Shown: piece by piece, positions 48,944 to 57,088 of the stretch
Layout: the number at the start of each line of letters is the position of its first letter
Position numbering within the stretch: the stretch's first letter is position 1
NCBI RefSeq assembly: GCF_052118625.1
Contig: NZ_JBQKGW010000015.1
Location: forward strand, 1 to 64,000
Direction: 5' to 3'
Origin: Porcincola sp945869225
Lineage (GTDB): Bacteria; Bacillota; Clostridia; Lachnospirales; Lachnospiraceae
DNA length: 64,000 nucleotides
Notes under the pieces: model-generated
Databases searched by the model: none
What the model was told of the DNA's origin: nothing
The model's input: the letters and a program-made list of their open reading frames with translations, nothing else
Position numbers and translations under genes: made by a program

Positions 48944-50545
48944 ATGCTGAATCACAAAATCACTGGAATGATTCTGACGGGAACGCTTGCGGCATGCTTG
49001 AGTGTGTCTGCAATGGCATCGACCGCTCATTTCAATGACTCCAGCGTGACAGGAAAGGATTCCGGCTGGGAAGACTGGACAAAACAGTGGCCGACTGTTG
49101 CGGCAGACTACGAGAAGGTTTCCATCTCAGTCGGCGCAGATCAGACACAACTGAATTTCGGATGGTATTCCAAATCGAAGGATGATGCCAAGGTATTCTT
49201 CGGAGAGGATCAGGACAAGCTCCAGGAGTTTGACGGAGAGAGCGGAGAAGTTGACAAAACCTTCACAGGTGACACTCAGTACTATTACAATCATGTGACG
49301 GTCACGGGCTTGAAGGAATCGACGAAGTATTACTATACGGTCCAGAAGGATGGAAAGCAGACAGATCCCGCAGAGTTTGACACCCAGTCTTTTGATACGG
49401 TCAAGATGCTCTTTGTAGGCGATCCGCAGGTTGGAGCCTCAAAGGGACAGCCGACTTCCTCCTCTGAGGAGCTTGCGGAGGACAGCGGCGAGGCGAACAC
49501 GGCAGCCGAGAATGATGGCTTTGCATGGAACCGGACGCTGAACATCGCGCTGGATCAGAACAAGGACATCAACTATATCATTTCCGCAGGCGACCAGGTC
49601 AACAACACAGGGAACCCGAAGGAAGAGGAATTTGCCAGCTACCTGAATGCAGAGAAACTGTCCGGCATTGCAGAGGCGACCACAATCGGCAATCATGACT
49701 CCCTGACGAAGGATTACGGATATCACTTCTTCAATCCGAACCAGACTGGGAAAGGACAGACGGAAGCAGGCGGTGACTACTACTACAGCTATGGACCTGG
49801 TCTTTTCATTGTTCTGAATACGAACAACTACAATGTTGCGGAGCATGCGGAGACAATCAAGGAAGCGGTGGCTTCAAACCCGGACGCAAAATGGAGAATT
49901 GTCACGATCCATCAGGACATCTATGGCTCAGGACTTGACCATTCCAACACGGACGGCATGATTCTTCGTACACAGCTGACACCGCTTTTTGATGAGAATG
50001 ATATCGACGTCGTCCTTCAGGGCCATGACCACACATACAGCAGAACCAAGATGCTGGAAGGCGACGGCCAGGAGCATGGCAAGTACGAGTTCAGGCTGGA
50101 TGATACCGGCAAGGACTATGACTGGGATCATGCTTACAATGTCGACACGGATGAAGCAATCAAACTTGATACCTCTGACGCGACAGATGATGAGAAGGCT
50201 GCAAAGGAGAAGTTTGACAAGGACAATAACTGCTACACCATCGAGGATGTGGACGGCAATTCTGTCGACAATCCGACTGGAATCCTCTACATGACCGCAA
50301 ACTCTGCATCTGGATCCAAGTACTATGAGCTGGCGGAGACGCAGCAGGATTACGTAGAAGTCCGCAGTCAGAACTGGCTTCCGTCCTACTCGGTCATCTC
50401 TCTGAGCGACAGCGCCTTCACGATTGATACCTATCAGATCAAGGATGACGGATCGGTTGAGGCAATTGATGATACCTTCACCATCAACAAGACCGCTGAC
50501 AGCGCCGCATCGTCAACAGAGGCTTCCTCCACCGAGGCGAAGTAA
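48944..50545 (+). CDS. Exported purple-acid-type metallophosphatase
   Basis: A 533-residue secreted phosphatase. The signal sequence contains LAAC (Cys18), which could be a lipobox, and also an AMA-S signal-peptidase I site. Residues about 50-150 form a fibronectin-like N-terminal domain with the KYYYTV strand of purple acid phosphatases. The metallophosphoesterase core follows: VGDPQVG, SAGDQVNNTG, GNHDS, VTIHQDIYG and QGHDHTYSR. The C-terminus is STEASSTEAK. It would release phosphate from organic esters outside the cell for the Pst system just upstream. GGAGGG precedes the ATG. Confidence 0.88.
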   Translation: MLNHKITGMILTGTLAACLSVSAMASTAHFNDSSVTGKDSGWEDWTKQWPTVAADYEKVSISVGADQTQLNFGWYSKSKDDAKVFFGEDQDKLQEFDGESGEVDKTFTGDTQYYYNHVTVTGLKESTKYYYTVQKDGKQTDPAEFDTQSFDTVKMLFVGDPQVGASKGQPTSSSEELAEDSGEANTAAENDGFAWNRTLNIALDQNKDINYIISAGDQVNNTGNPKEEEFASYLNAEKLSGIAEATTIGNHDSLTKDYGYHFFNPNQTGKGQTEAGGDYYYSYGPGLFIVLNTNNYNVAEHAETIKEAVASNPDAKWRIVTIHQDIYGSGLDHSNTDGMILRTQLTPLFDENDIDVVLQGHDHTYSRTKMLEGDGQEHGKYEFRLDDTGKDYDWDHAYNVDTDEAIKLDTSDATDDEKAAKEKFDKDNNCYTIEDVDGNSVDNPTGILYMTANSASGSKYYELAETQQDYVEVRSQNWLPSYSVISLSDSAFTIDTYQIKDDGSVEAIDDTFTINKTADSAASSTEASSTEAK

Positions 50546-50632
50546 GGAAAGAGAACCAGCAGGCAGCTGGAAGGAAAAACTGCCTCGCACGATAACAGGG
50601 CGGGGCAGATCAGACATACAGGTTTTAGGAAA

Positions 50633-50668
50633 CTGCTCCAGGCGTAAGAGCCCGGAGCAGCTTTCTTT
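50633..50668 (+). terminator. Terminator after the phosphatase gene
   Basis: CTGCTCC (50633-50639) pairs with GGAGCAG (50654-50660), followed by CTTTCTTT. Confidence 0.7.
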
Positions 50669-50691
50669 CATGTACAAGATGGAGAACGGAT

Positions 50692-51918
50692 ATGGGACGT
50701 TTTAACATGCAGCATGTACGCCTGAAAGACGCCGACTGGCAGGGCCATCATTCGGAGGGGGAAAAGCCGAAGCGCAGCAAAAGAGCCTGGATTCGCCGGA
50801 TTGTAATGGCTGTCATATTCCTCATCCTGGTCTTTGCGGCGTGGCGCTTGAATACAATGAAGAAGACGGAGATGGTAAACCGTACGGGCAATACGTATGA
50901 GAAGGGAATTGTGCAGGAGGTTCTTCAGGACAACCTTCAGGCAGACGGGACCAGAACAGGTGAGCAGATTGTGACGGTGAAGATGACGACGGGCGTGCGG
51001 AAAGGAGATGTCATCCAGATGACATCTGCATCCGGATTCCTGTTCGGTACAGCCTGCAGGCCGGGACTCCATGTCATCGTTGTCCAGTCGGTCTCGGGAG
51101 ATTCGACGGTATCCTCCGTTTACTCGAGAGACCGCGGCGGGGTCATCGCACTTTTCGGACTGCTTTATCTGGTGGCCCTGGTCGCTGTCGGCGGGAAGCA
51201 GGGACTGAAGGCATCGGCCGGACTGGTGATCACCTTCTTCATCATCATTTTCATTTGGATTCCACTTATCTATCTTCGTGTTTCGCCGATCCGCTCTGCG
51301 GTTCTGGTCTGTGCTTTGACGACAGTCCTGACGTTCTGGTGCATCGGAGGAATCAGCCGAAAGACGATCACGGCGACACTGGGAACCGTCTCAGGCGTTG
51401 TGATTGCGGGGATCTTTGCGGAAGTATTCTCGCTTGCGACCGGAATCAGCGGCTGGAACGTCTCGAACATCGAGACTCTTCTGACGATCTGGGAGTCAAA
51501 CCGTATCAAGGTCGGCGGACTGCTCTTTGCAGGCATTCTGATTTCAGCGCTGGGCGCAGAAATGGACGTAGCGATGTCGATCGCCAGTTCTATGCAGGAA
51601 ATCTGCCGGCAGAACCCGGGGATCTCCAGATGGGAACTCTTCTGCGCAGGCATGCGTGTTGGAAGAGATATGATGGGAACAGATTCCAACACGCTGCTTC
51701 TTGCCTTCGTCGGGACAGAGGTTTCCCAGCTTGTCCTGAACTTTGCCTATGACCTTCCGGCGGCACAGGTAATCAACTCCAACAACATCGGAATCGCTGT
51801 CATGCAGGGTCTTTCCGGCAGCTTCGGCATTGTGCTGTCTGTCCCGATCACCGTGCTGATCGCATCCTGGATCTTCCGGGGGAAGCCGTCAGATTCCGTA
51901 GAACAGATTCTTCAGTGA
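50692..51918 (+). CDS. YibE/F-family membrane protein
   Basis: A 408-residue polytopic protein. A cytoplasmic basic N-terminus leads to TM1 (IVMAVIFLILVFAAW), then an extracytoplasmic beta domain of about 100 residues, then seven helices. Family features include ALFGLLYLVALVAVGGKQGLKA and the GALGAEMDVAMSIAS-like block ISALGAEMDVAMSIASSMQE. The function of YibE/F is not established. GATGGAGAAC lies before the ATG. Its 3' end overlaps the convergent RHH gene by 7 bases. Confidence 0.85.
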   Translation: MGRFNMQHVRLKDADWQGHHSEGEKPKRSKRAWIRRIVMAVIFLILVFAAWRLNTMKKTEMVNRTGNTYEKGIVQEVLQDNLQADGTRTGEQIVTVKMTTGVRKGDVIQMTSASGFLFGTACRPGLHVIVVQSVSGDSTVSSVYSRDRGGVIALFGLLYLVALVAVGGKQGLKASAGLVITFFIIIFIWIPLIYLRVSPIRSAVLVCALTTVLTFWCIGGISRKTITATLGTVSGVVIAGIFAEVFSLATGISGWNVSNIETLLTIWESNRIKVGGLLFAGILISALGAEMDVAMSIASSMQEICRQNPGISRWELFCAGMRVGRDMMGTDSNTLLLAFVGTEVSQLVLNFAYDLPAAQVINSNNIGIAVMQGLSGSFGIVLSVPITVLIASWIFRGKPSDSVEQILQ

Positions 51919-52106
51919 AGATCCAGCTCCGGCGGCTCGTCGAGGTGCTGCGAGACGTACTTACCATCCTTCCTGCGCTGCCGGACACATTCGGTCAGGA
52001 GGTATTCGATCTGGCCGTTGACAGAGCGGAAATCGTCCTCCGCCCAGGCAGCGATCGCATCGTAGAGCTTTTCACTCAGCCTGAGCGGAATCTGTTTTTT
52101 TGCCAA
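51912..52106 (-). CDS. Arc-like ribbon-helix-helix protein
   Basis: A 64-residue small DNA-binding protein. A basic strand (KKQIPLRLSEKLYDAIAAWA) is followed by the second helix SVNGQIEYLLTECVRQR, the ribbon-helix-helix fold of Arc/MetJ. It starts at TTG 52106, with AAGGAGGG six bases upstream. It follows the SPFH gene by 127 bases on the same strand, a pairing often seen in Firmicutes. It may repress that operon through the tandem palindromes at 53359-53377. Confidence 0.85.
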   Translation of the reverse strand: MAKKQIPLRLSEKLYDAIAAWAEDDFRSVNGQIEYLLTECVRQRRKDGKYVSQHLDEPPELDLH

Positions 52107-52233
52107 GCTTATCCCTCCTTTCAGCTATGCGAAACTGCAGTTTTTTCAGGCTCAGATCAGACGCGGACCGGATACAGGCCAGGTGCAGGTCTGCCTTTGA
52201 CCAGAACTGCATTCAGTCCGGAACCTCTCGGTC

Positions 52234-53322
52234 TCAGTACAGCGAGCCGGAGTTCACAACAGGCTGGGCGTCGCGGTTGCCGCAGAGGACGACCAGCAGA
52301 TTGGAGACCATGGCAGCCTTGCGCTCGTCGTCGAGATCGACAACATCATCCTCCTTCAGCTTCTCAAGCGCCATCTGGACCATGCCGACGGCACCGTCAA
52401 CGATCAGCTTTCTCGCATCGACGATGGCCGATGCCTGCTGGCGCTGCAGCATCGCAGCCGCGATCTCCGGCGCGTAAGCCAGGTAAGTAATGCGGGCATC
52501 CAGAATCTCGAGTCCGGCAACCTCGACCTTGCTCTGGATCTCGTCCCGGATCCGCTTTGCGACGACCTCTGTGGAGCCGCGCAGGGAACCGTCGTCCGCC
52601 TGTCCGTCACCTGTCGTGTCAATGTTCGGCGCGACGTCGTATGGATAGATCTTCACAACATTGCGGACAGCCGCATCACACTGGAGAGACAGGTATTCCT
52701 TGAAGTTATCGACAGTGAAGACTGCCTTTGCCGTGTCGACAACCCTCCACATGACGGCGACCCCGACCTCGACCGGATTGCCGAGCGCGTCGTTCACCTT
52801 CTGTCTGCTGTTGTTCAGGGTCATCACCTTGAGAGAGATGACATTCCCGCTGGAAGAGGCTGTGGAAGGCTCGGCGGCGCCCTTCAGAAGGGCTGCCGCA
52901 ACGGAGTTTTTGTCACCGTCGTTCACGTCCCGGCTCTGTCCAAGCTGCGTTCTCTTTGCAGGATTGAAGCTGCTGCAGAAAGGATTTACCGCATAGAAGC
53001 CAGGCCCTTTCAGTGTTCCGATGTAGTCACCGAACAGCGTGATGACAAGCGCCTCCTGAGGCTTGAGGACACGCAGCCCTGCCAGCGGCAGCCAGCAGAT
53101 GAAAGCCAGGATCATGGAGATGACCTGGAGTGCCAGAGGGCCGTCGGTTGAGATGAAAAAGATGGTCAGAAGCACCAGTCCGATCTCGAGCGCAAGGGTC
53201 AGGGTGAGGACGAGCATACCGTTCTTCCTGGCATTCAGGATCTTTTCCTTTACATCCTGGGGCTGTTTTCCGACAGCTGCATCTGATGTTTGATTCAGGT
53301 TCTGATTCAGATTGTCCATCAT
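52234..53322 (-). CDS. SPFH/band-7 domain membrane protein
   Basis: A 362-residue protein. Two hydrophobic segments (about residues 37-60 and 65-82) are followed by an SPFH domain: KPQEALVITLFGDYIGTLKGPGFYAVNPF, then VEVGVAVMWRVVDTAKAVFTV, and AGLEILDARITYLAYAPEIAAAMLQRQQA with a coiled coil. Such stomatin-like proteins form membrane scaffolds; the exact task is unknown. The start is the ATG at 53322 of an ATG-ATG pair, with GGAGGGAGG 8 bases upstream. A promoter and operator lie 40-75 bp upstream. Confidence 0.87.
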   Translation of the reverse strand: MMDNLNQNLNQTSDAAVGKQPQDVKEKILNARKNGMLVLTLTLALEIGLVLLTIFFISTDGPLALQVISMILAFICWLPLAGLRVLKPQEALVITLFGDYIGTLKGPGFYAVNPFCSSFNPAKRTQLGQSRDVNDGDKNSVAAALLKGAAEPSTASSSGNVISLKVMTLNNSRQKVNDALGNPVEVGVAVMWRVVDTAKAVFTVDNFKEYLSLQCDAAVRNVVKIYPYDVAPNIDTTGDGQADDGSLRGSTEVVAKRIRDEIQSKVEVAGLEILDARITYLAYAPEIAAAMLQRQQASAIVDARKLIVDGAVGMVQMALEKLKEDDVVDLDDERKAAMVSNLLVVLCGNRDAQPVVNSGSLY

Positions 53323-53358
53323 GATTGGATCCTCCCTCCAATTGTGAAGATGTCTAAC

Positions 53359-53396
53359 TGATATCATAATGATATCAAAAATGAGCGTCCTGTCAA
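53359..53396 (-). promoter_or_regulatory. SPFH promoter with tandem palindromic operator
   Basis: Minus strand: TTGACA at 53396-53391, 16-base spacer, TATCAT at 53374-53369. Two identical palindromes TGATATCA lie at 53370-53377 and 53359-53366, 11 bp apart, so one covers the -10. Tandem 8-bp sites one helical turn apart are what RHH dimers usually bind. Confidence 0.75.
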
Positions 53397-53440
53397 GAGT
53401 ACTCTGCTGTTTCTATGACACTTTTATTGCAGATCCGCGT

Positions 53441-53469
53441 GTGCTGCGGTCTGACAAACCGGATATAAT
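53441..53469 (+). promoter_or_regulatory. Possible promoter of the MBOAT gene
   Basis: A perfect TATAAT lies at 53464-53469, but the -35 position (GTGCTG, 53441-53446) is weak. It is 61 bases before the MBOAT start. Confidence 0.4.
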
Positions 53470-53529
53470 GGGCGTATGGTATTGAATGCTTCACGAATCA
53501 TCTGTCAAGAAAGGATTTTCTGATCACGC

Positions 53530-55134
53530 ATGGGCTATAATCAGCTGTCCTACCTGCTTGGGTTTCTCCCGCTGGTTCTTCTATTGTTCTCCATCTGTCC
53601 GAAACGATTCAGAAGGTATGTGCTTGCCGGCGCCTCCTGGCTGTACTTCTTTCTTTGCAGCCATTATCTGATTGTTTACCTTCTCGGAACGACGGTGTGG
53701 GTATACTTCATGGGAATCTGGATCGGGAAGCTCGGGGACGGACTTCCGGAGAGTGCGGCTGCCGCATCAAAGAAACCGTACAGAAAACAGGCCGTGGCGC
53801 ATCAGGCTGTGATGCTTCTTGCAAACGGTGCTTTGTTTGGCGTCCTTTTCTATCTGAAATATACCGGCTTTTTCGTGCGGCAGTTGAACAGGCTGGTTGT
53901 ACACGCAGGCGGAGCCGCGATCATTGCGCCGAGGCTGCTCGTGCCGATCGGCATTTCCTTCTATACGCTGGAGGCAGTGGGATATCTTCTCGAGGTCTAC
54001 TGGAAAAGGATTCCGGCGGACAGGGATTTCATCCGGATCGCGCTTTTTCTGGGATTCTTTCCTCAGACGATGGAAGGACCGATTGCGCGCTACGGGGACA
54101 CCGCCCTGCAGTTCTCCAGTCCGCTGGAGAAAACGGAAAAACCAGGGGACGGCGTGCCGCGCACGCTGGAGGAAATGACAGCCTCCGCTATGCGCATCTG
54201 CTGGGGAATGTTCAAGAAGCTGGTCGTGGCTGACCGGCTGAATATCATCGTTGCAACTTTGTTCGGAGAGTATGAGAAGCAGAATGGCGTGCTGATCATT
54301 GTGGCAGCTGTCTGCTATACGATTCAACTTTACATGGAGTTCTCCGGGATGATGGATGTGGTCATCGGCTCCGCCAGACTGTTCGGTATCCGTCTGCCGG
54401 AGAATTTCCGCCAGCCCTTCTTTTCCCAGACTGCATCGGAATTCTGGAGAAGATGGCATATCTCGCTCGGTGCCTGGCTGAAGGACTATCTGTTCTATCC
54501 GGTCGCGGCATCGACAATGGCCAAAAAGCTGGGGAAAAGACTCCGGAAAAAGTCCGAGCGTTATGTGGCGAAGCTGGCCGTTTCCGCGCTGGCACTGACA
54601 CCTGTCTGGCTGTTCAACGGTCTGTGGCATGGCGCGGAGTGGAACTACATCTTCTACGGGATCTATTATCTTGTGCTGCTGATCCTTGAGCTAGCGCTTG
54701 AACCGGTCAGGGCGGGCTTCTACCGCAGGACAGGAATCCATCAGAATGGCCGAGGCGCCACACTGCTGCGGATTCTGAGAACCTGGGTGATCATCTTCAC
54801 AGGGGAGATGTTTTTCCGTGCACCGGGACTGCGGGCAGGTCTTTGTATGTTCCGGAGTCTGTTTCACGGGTTCGGAATCAGCCGCCTCTGGGACGGGACG
54901 CTCCTGACATTCGGCCTGGGGATGGCAGACTGGACAGCCATCGCCGGCGGAACAGCTGTTGTTTTTCTCTATGATCTGATGCGTGAGCGCGGCTTTTCCA
55001 TCCGGGACTGGGTTTTTGCCAGAAAGCTGCCGGTCCGGTGGGCACTTTACAACGCACTCCTGCTTGCGGTGATCATTTTCGGCGCATACGGAACCGGCTA
55101 CCAGGCGGTCGACCTGATTTATGCCGGATTCTGA
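53530..55134 (+). CDS. MBOAT-family membrane O-acyltransferase (AlgI/DltB-like)
   Basis: A 534-residue polytopic enzyme that moves acyl groups across the membrane for O-acylation of a surface polymer. Family motifs are VPIGISFYTLEAVGYLLEVY, ETMEGPI-like PQTMEGPIARY, FSQTASEFWRRWHISLGAWLKDYLFYPV and the catalytic His367 in NGLWHGAEWN. The ribosome site is poor (AAGGA 14 bases upstream). It works with the SGNH-like protein encoded 13 bases later, in the manner of AlgI-AlgJ or PatA-PatB. The polymer is unknown, since no polysaccharide synthase is adjacent. Confidence 0.88.
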   Translation: MGYNQLSYLLGFLPLVLLLFSICPKRFRRYVLAGASWLYFFLCSHYLIVYLLGTTVWVYFMGIWIGKLGDGLPESAAAASKKPYRKQAVAHQAVMLLANGALFGVLFYLKYTGFFVRQLNRLVVHAGGAAIIAPRLLVPIGISFYTLEAVGYLLEVYWKRIPADRDFIRIALFLGFFPQTMEGPIARYGDTALQFSSPLEKTEKPGDGVPRTLEEMTASAMRICWGMFKKLVVADRLNIIVATLFGEYEKQNGVLIIVAAVCYTIQLYMEFSGMMDVVIGSARLFGIRLPENFRQPFFSQTASEFWRRWHISLGAWLKDYLFYPVAASTMAKKLGKRLRKKSERYVAKLAVSALALTPVWLFNGLWHGAEWNYIFYGIYYLVLLILELALEPVRAGFYRRTGIHQNGRGATLLRILRTWVIIFTGEMFFRAPGLRAGLCMFRSLFHGFGISRLWDGTLLTFGLGMADWTAIAGGTAVVFLYDLMRERGFSIRDWVFARKLPVRWALYNALLLAVIIFGAYGTGYQAVDLIYAGF

Positions 55135-55147
55135 AGGGAACAGTAAT

Positions 55148-56182
55148 ATGGGAAAAGAGACATCGAAATCGATCCGTTCAGGAGGACGGACAACGCTGCG
55201 GGTGACCGGATTTTTTGTCTGCCTGCTGGTCCTGCTGCTTCTGGCATCGCGGTTTTTTCTGGAGATTACCGGTGCGGAGGCAAGGCATGGATACCGTTCC
55301 CGCAACACGGTCTACTGGGATCTGGAGCAGGAGCAAAGGAATCGCCTGGATCTCCTTGTGCTTGGAAACAGCGAGGCTTTCGCGTCCTTCTCCCCGATGG
55401 AGCTGTGGCTGGGCAGCGGGATTCCGTCTTACCTGGCATCGATTCCGGGGGAGACGATGGTGGAAATGAATTCCATCCTCCATGCGGCGCTCAGGCGGCA
55501 GCACCCGAAGGCACTGCTCATCGAGACCCATGCGCTTTTTACGGATCTGGAACCCGGAAAGGCAGATGAACTGCTGCTTCAGCAGGCCGGGCAGAATGCA
55601 TTTCAGATCTTCCGGCTGCACAACCTATGGAAGGATGCCATTGAAAAGCCGAAGAATAAACGAAGGGTCTGGAAAGGGTTTCGGATGATGCCTACGATAC
55701 GGCCGCCGAAGCAGCTCGATGACTACATGAAGCCTGATGACGGGACAGAACCGATTGACCCGCAGAATGTACGGATCCTTAAAAAGATTCAAAAAATCTG
55801 TGAGAGAAGAGGAATGGCGCTGCTTCTGTACAGTGCGCCGTCCCCGAAGAATTACAATATGAAGCGGCACAATACACTCGCACTTCTGGCAGAAGAGCTG
55901 GGCGTGCCATATACCGACCTGAACCTGATGACCGGGGAGGTCGGAATCGACTGGAAGACGGACAGCCTCGACGGCGGAGATCACCTGAATCTGTCAGGGG
56001 CGCGGAAGACGACGGCTTATCTTCAGAGGGTGCTTCAGGAGGAAGTACCGGCGCTTTCTGACAGGCGGTCCGATCCGGACTACAGCGGGTGGAACAGGCT
56101 GGCCGCACGGTATCAGAAGCGGGAAAACCGGGTGCTCGCGAAGATGAGAGAACGGGCTGCGGCGCAGGGACTTACTCCATGA
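55148..56182 (+). CDS. Membrane-anchored SGNH-like protein, MBOAT partner
   Basis: A 344-residue protein with one N-terminal signal anchor (TGFFVCLLVLLLLASRFFLE) and an extracytoplasmic domain. LLVLGNSEAFASFSP places a nucleophile-like Ser75 in a G-x-S motif, and DGGDHLNLSGARK provides the C-terminal Asp-His pair (Asp278-His279), the plan of SGNH/DltD/AlgJ-type acyl carriers. I chose ATG 55148, preceded by AAGGGAAC, over an ATG at 55121 inside the MBOAT gene. The 3' end overlaps the convergent response-regulator gene by 11 bases. Confidence 0.72.
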   Translation: MGKETSKSIRSGGRTTLRVTGFFVCLLVLLLLASRFFLEITGAEARHGYRSRNTVYWDLEQEQRNRLDLLVLGNSEAFASFSPMELWLGSGIPSYLASIPGETMVEMNSILHAALRRQHPKALLIETHALFTDLEPGKADELLLQQAGQNAFQIFRLHNLWKDAIEKPKNKRRVWKGFRMMPTIRPPKQLDDYMKPDDGTEPIDPQNVRILKKIQKICERRGMALLLYSAPSPKNYNMKRHNTLALLAEELGVPYTDLNLMTGEVGIDWKTDSLDGGDHLNLSGARKTTAYLQRVLQEEVPALSDRRSDPDYSGWNRLAARYQKRENRVLAKMRERAAAQGLTP

Positions 56183-56843
56183 CGTAGCCCACATTCCGGA
56201 TGGTCTTGATGCGGTCTGCGGAATCTCCGAGCTTCTGACGCAGGGTCTTGATGTGCATGTCGACCGTGCGGGATTCGCCTTCGAAGTTTGTGTCCCAGAC
56301 GCGCTGCATGATGACGTCTCTTGTCATGACGATGCCCGGGTTGCTCATCAGAAGCCGGAGCAGCTCAAATTCCTTGTATGTCAGGTCAACAGGCCTGCCA
56401 TCGACTGTGACGATGCGGCGGGAGCTGTCAAGGCACACATTCCCCAGCTGCAGGACAGGACGGATCTGGTCGCCCTGGGTCCTTCGGAGCAGGGCTTTCA
56501 CGCGCGTGATCAGTTCCATGACGGAGAACGGCTTCTTGATGTAGTCGTCGGCGCCGATGTCGAGTCCCTTGATCATATCGATCTCGGCTGTCTTTGCCGT
56601 CACCATGATGACGGGAACATGAGCTGTCATCTCACTCTGACGAAGCTTCTTCAGAATTTCATTTCCATCCATATCGGGGAGCATGATGTCAAGGAGAACC
56701 AGATCAGGCATCTTCTCCGAGACAGCCCGGAAGAAATCTTTTCCGTTCGAGAATCCCTGGACGGTATGCCCGGAATTCTTCAGCGCGATGCTTTCAATTT
56801 CCTGAATATCTCTGTCATCCTCAACAATGTAAACCTCAGCCAT
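56172..56843 (-). CDS. OmpR/PhoB-family response regulator
   Basis: A 223-residue regulator. The receiver domain has VEDDRDIQ, the phospho-Asp52 in VLLDIMLPDMDG, the Thr in MVTAKTAE and the Lys in IKKPFS. The winged helix has LTYKEFELLRLLMSNPG and SRTVDMHIKTLRQKLG. No kinase gene is next to it, although the orphan PhoR-like kinase at 40793-42112 is a candidate partner. The ATG at 56843 follows AGGAG. A TTGACA lies at 56910-56905, but the -10 is weak. Confidence 0.87.
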   Translation of the reverse strand: MAEVYIVEDDRDIQEIESIALKNSGHTVQGFSNGKDFFRAVSEKMPDLVLLDIMLPDMDGNEILKKLRQSEMTAHVPVIMVTAKTAEIDMIKGLDIGADDYIKKPFSVMELITRVKALLRRTQGDQIRPVLQLGNVCLDSSRRIVTVDGRPVDLTYKEFELLRLLMSNPGIVMTRDVIMQRVWDTNFEGESRTVDMHIKTLRQKLGDSADRIKTIRNVGYVME

Positions 56844-57011
56844 GTCCGATTTCACTCCTGTAAGGTATAAAATGCTGTTTTTTGTAACAAAATGATGATT
56901 ACAGTGTCAAAAGTCCGGCACCTAATTCACAGGATACCAGAAGGATGTAAAAAGATCGATAAGCAAATGAAAAATCTGTGTAAAGCGGACCGGCGCAGGC
57001 ACAGGGCAGTC

Positions 57012-57040
57012 GTGACAGCCCTTCGGGTACATGGTAGAAT
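57012..57040 (+). promoter_or_regulatory. Promoter of the aldo/keto reductase gene
   Basis: GTGACA at 57012-57017, 17-base spacer, TAGAAT at 57035-57040, 48 bases before the ATG. Confidence 0.6.
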
Positions 57041-57088
57041 TGTTTCAACATGTCAGATAGAAAAATATTCAAGTGAGGAGGAACAGTC

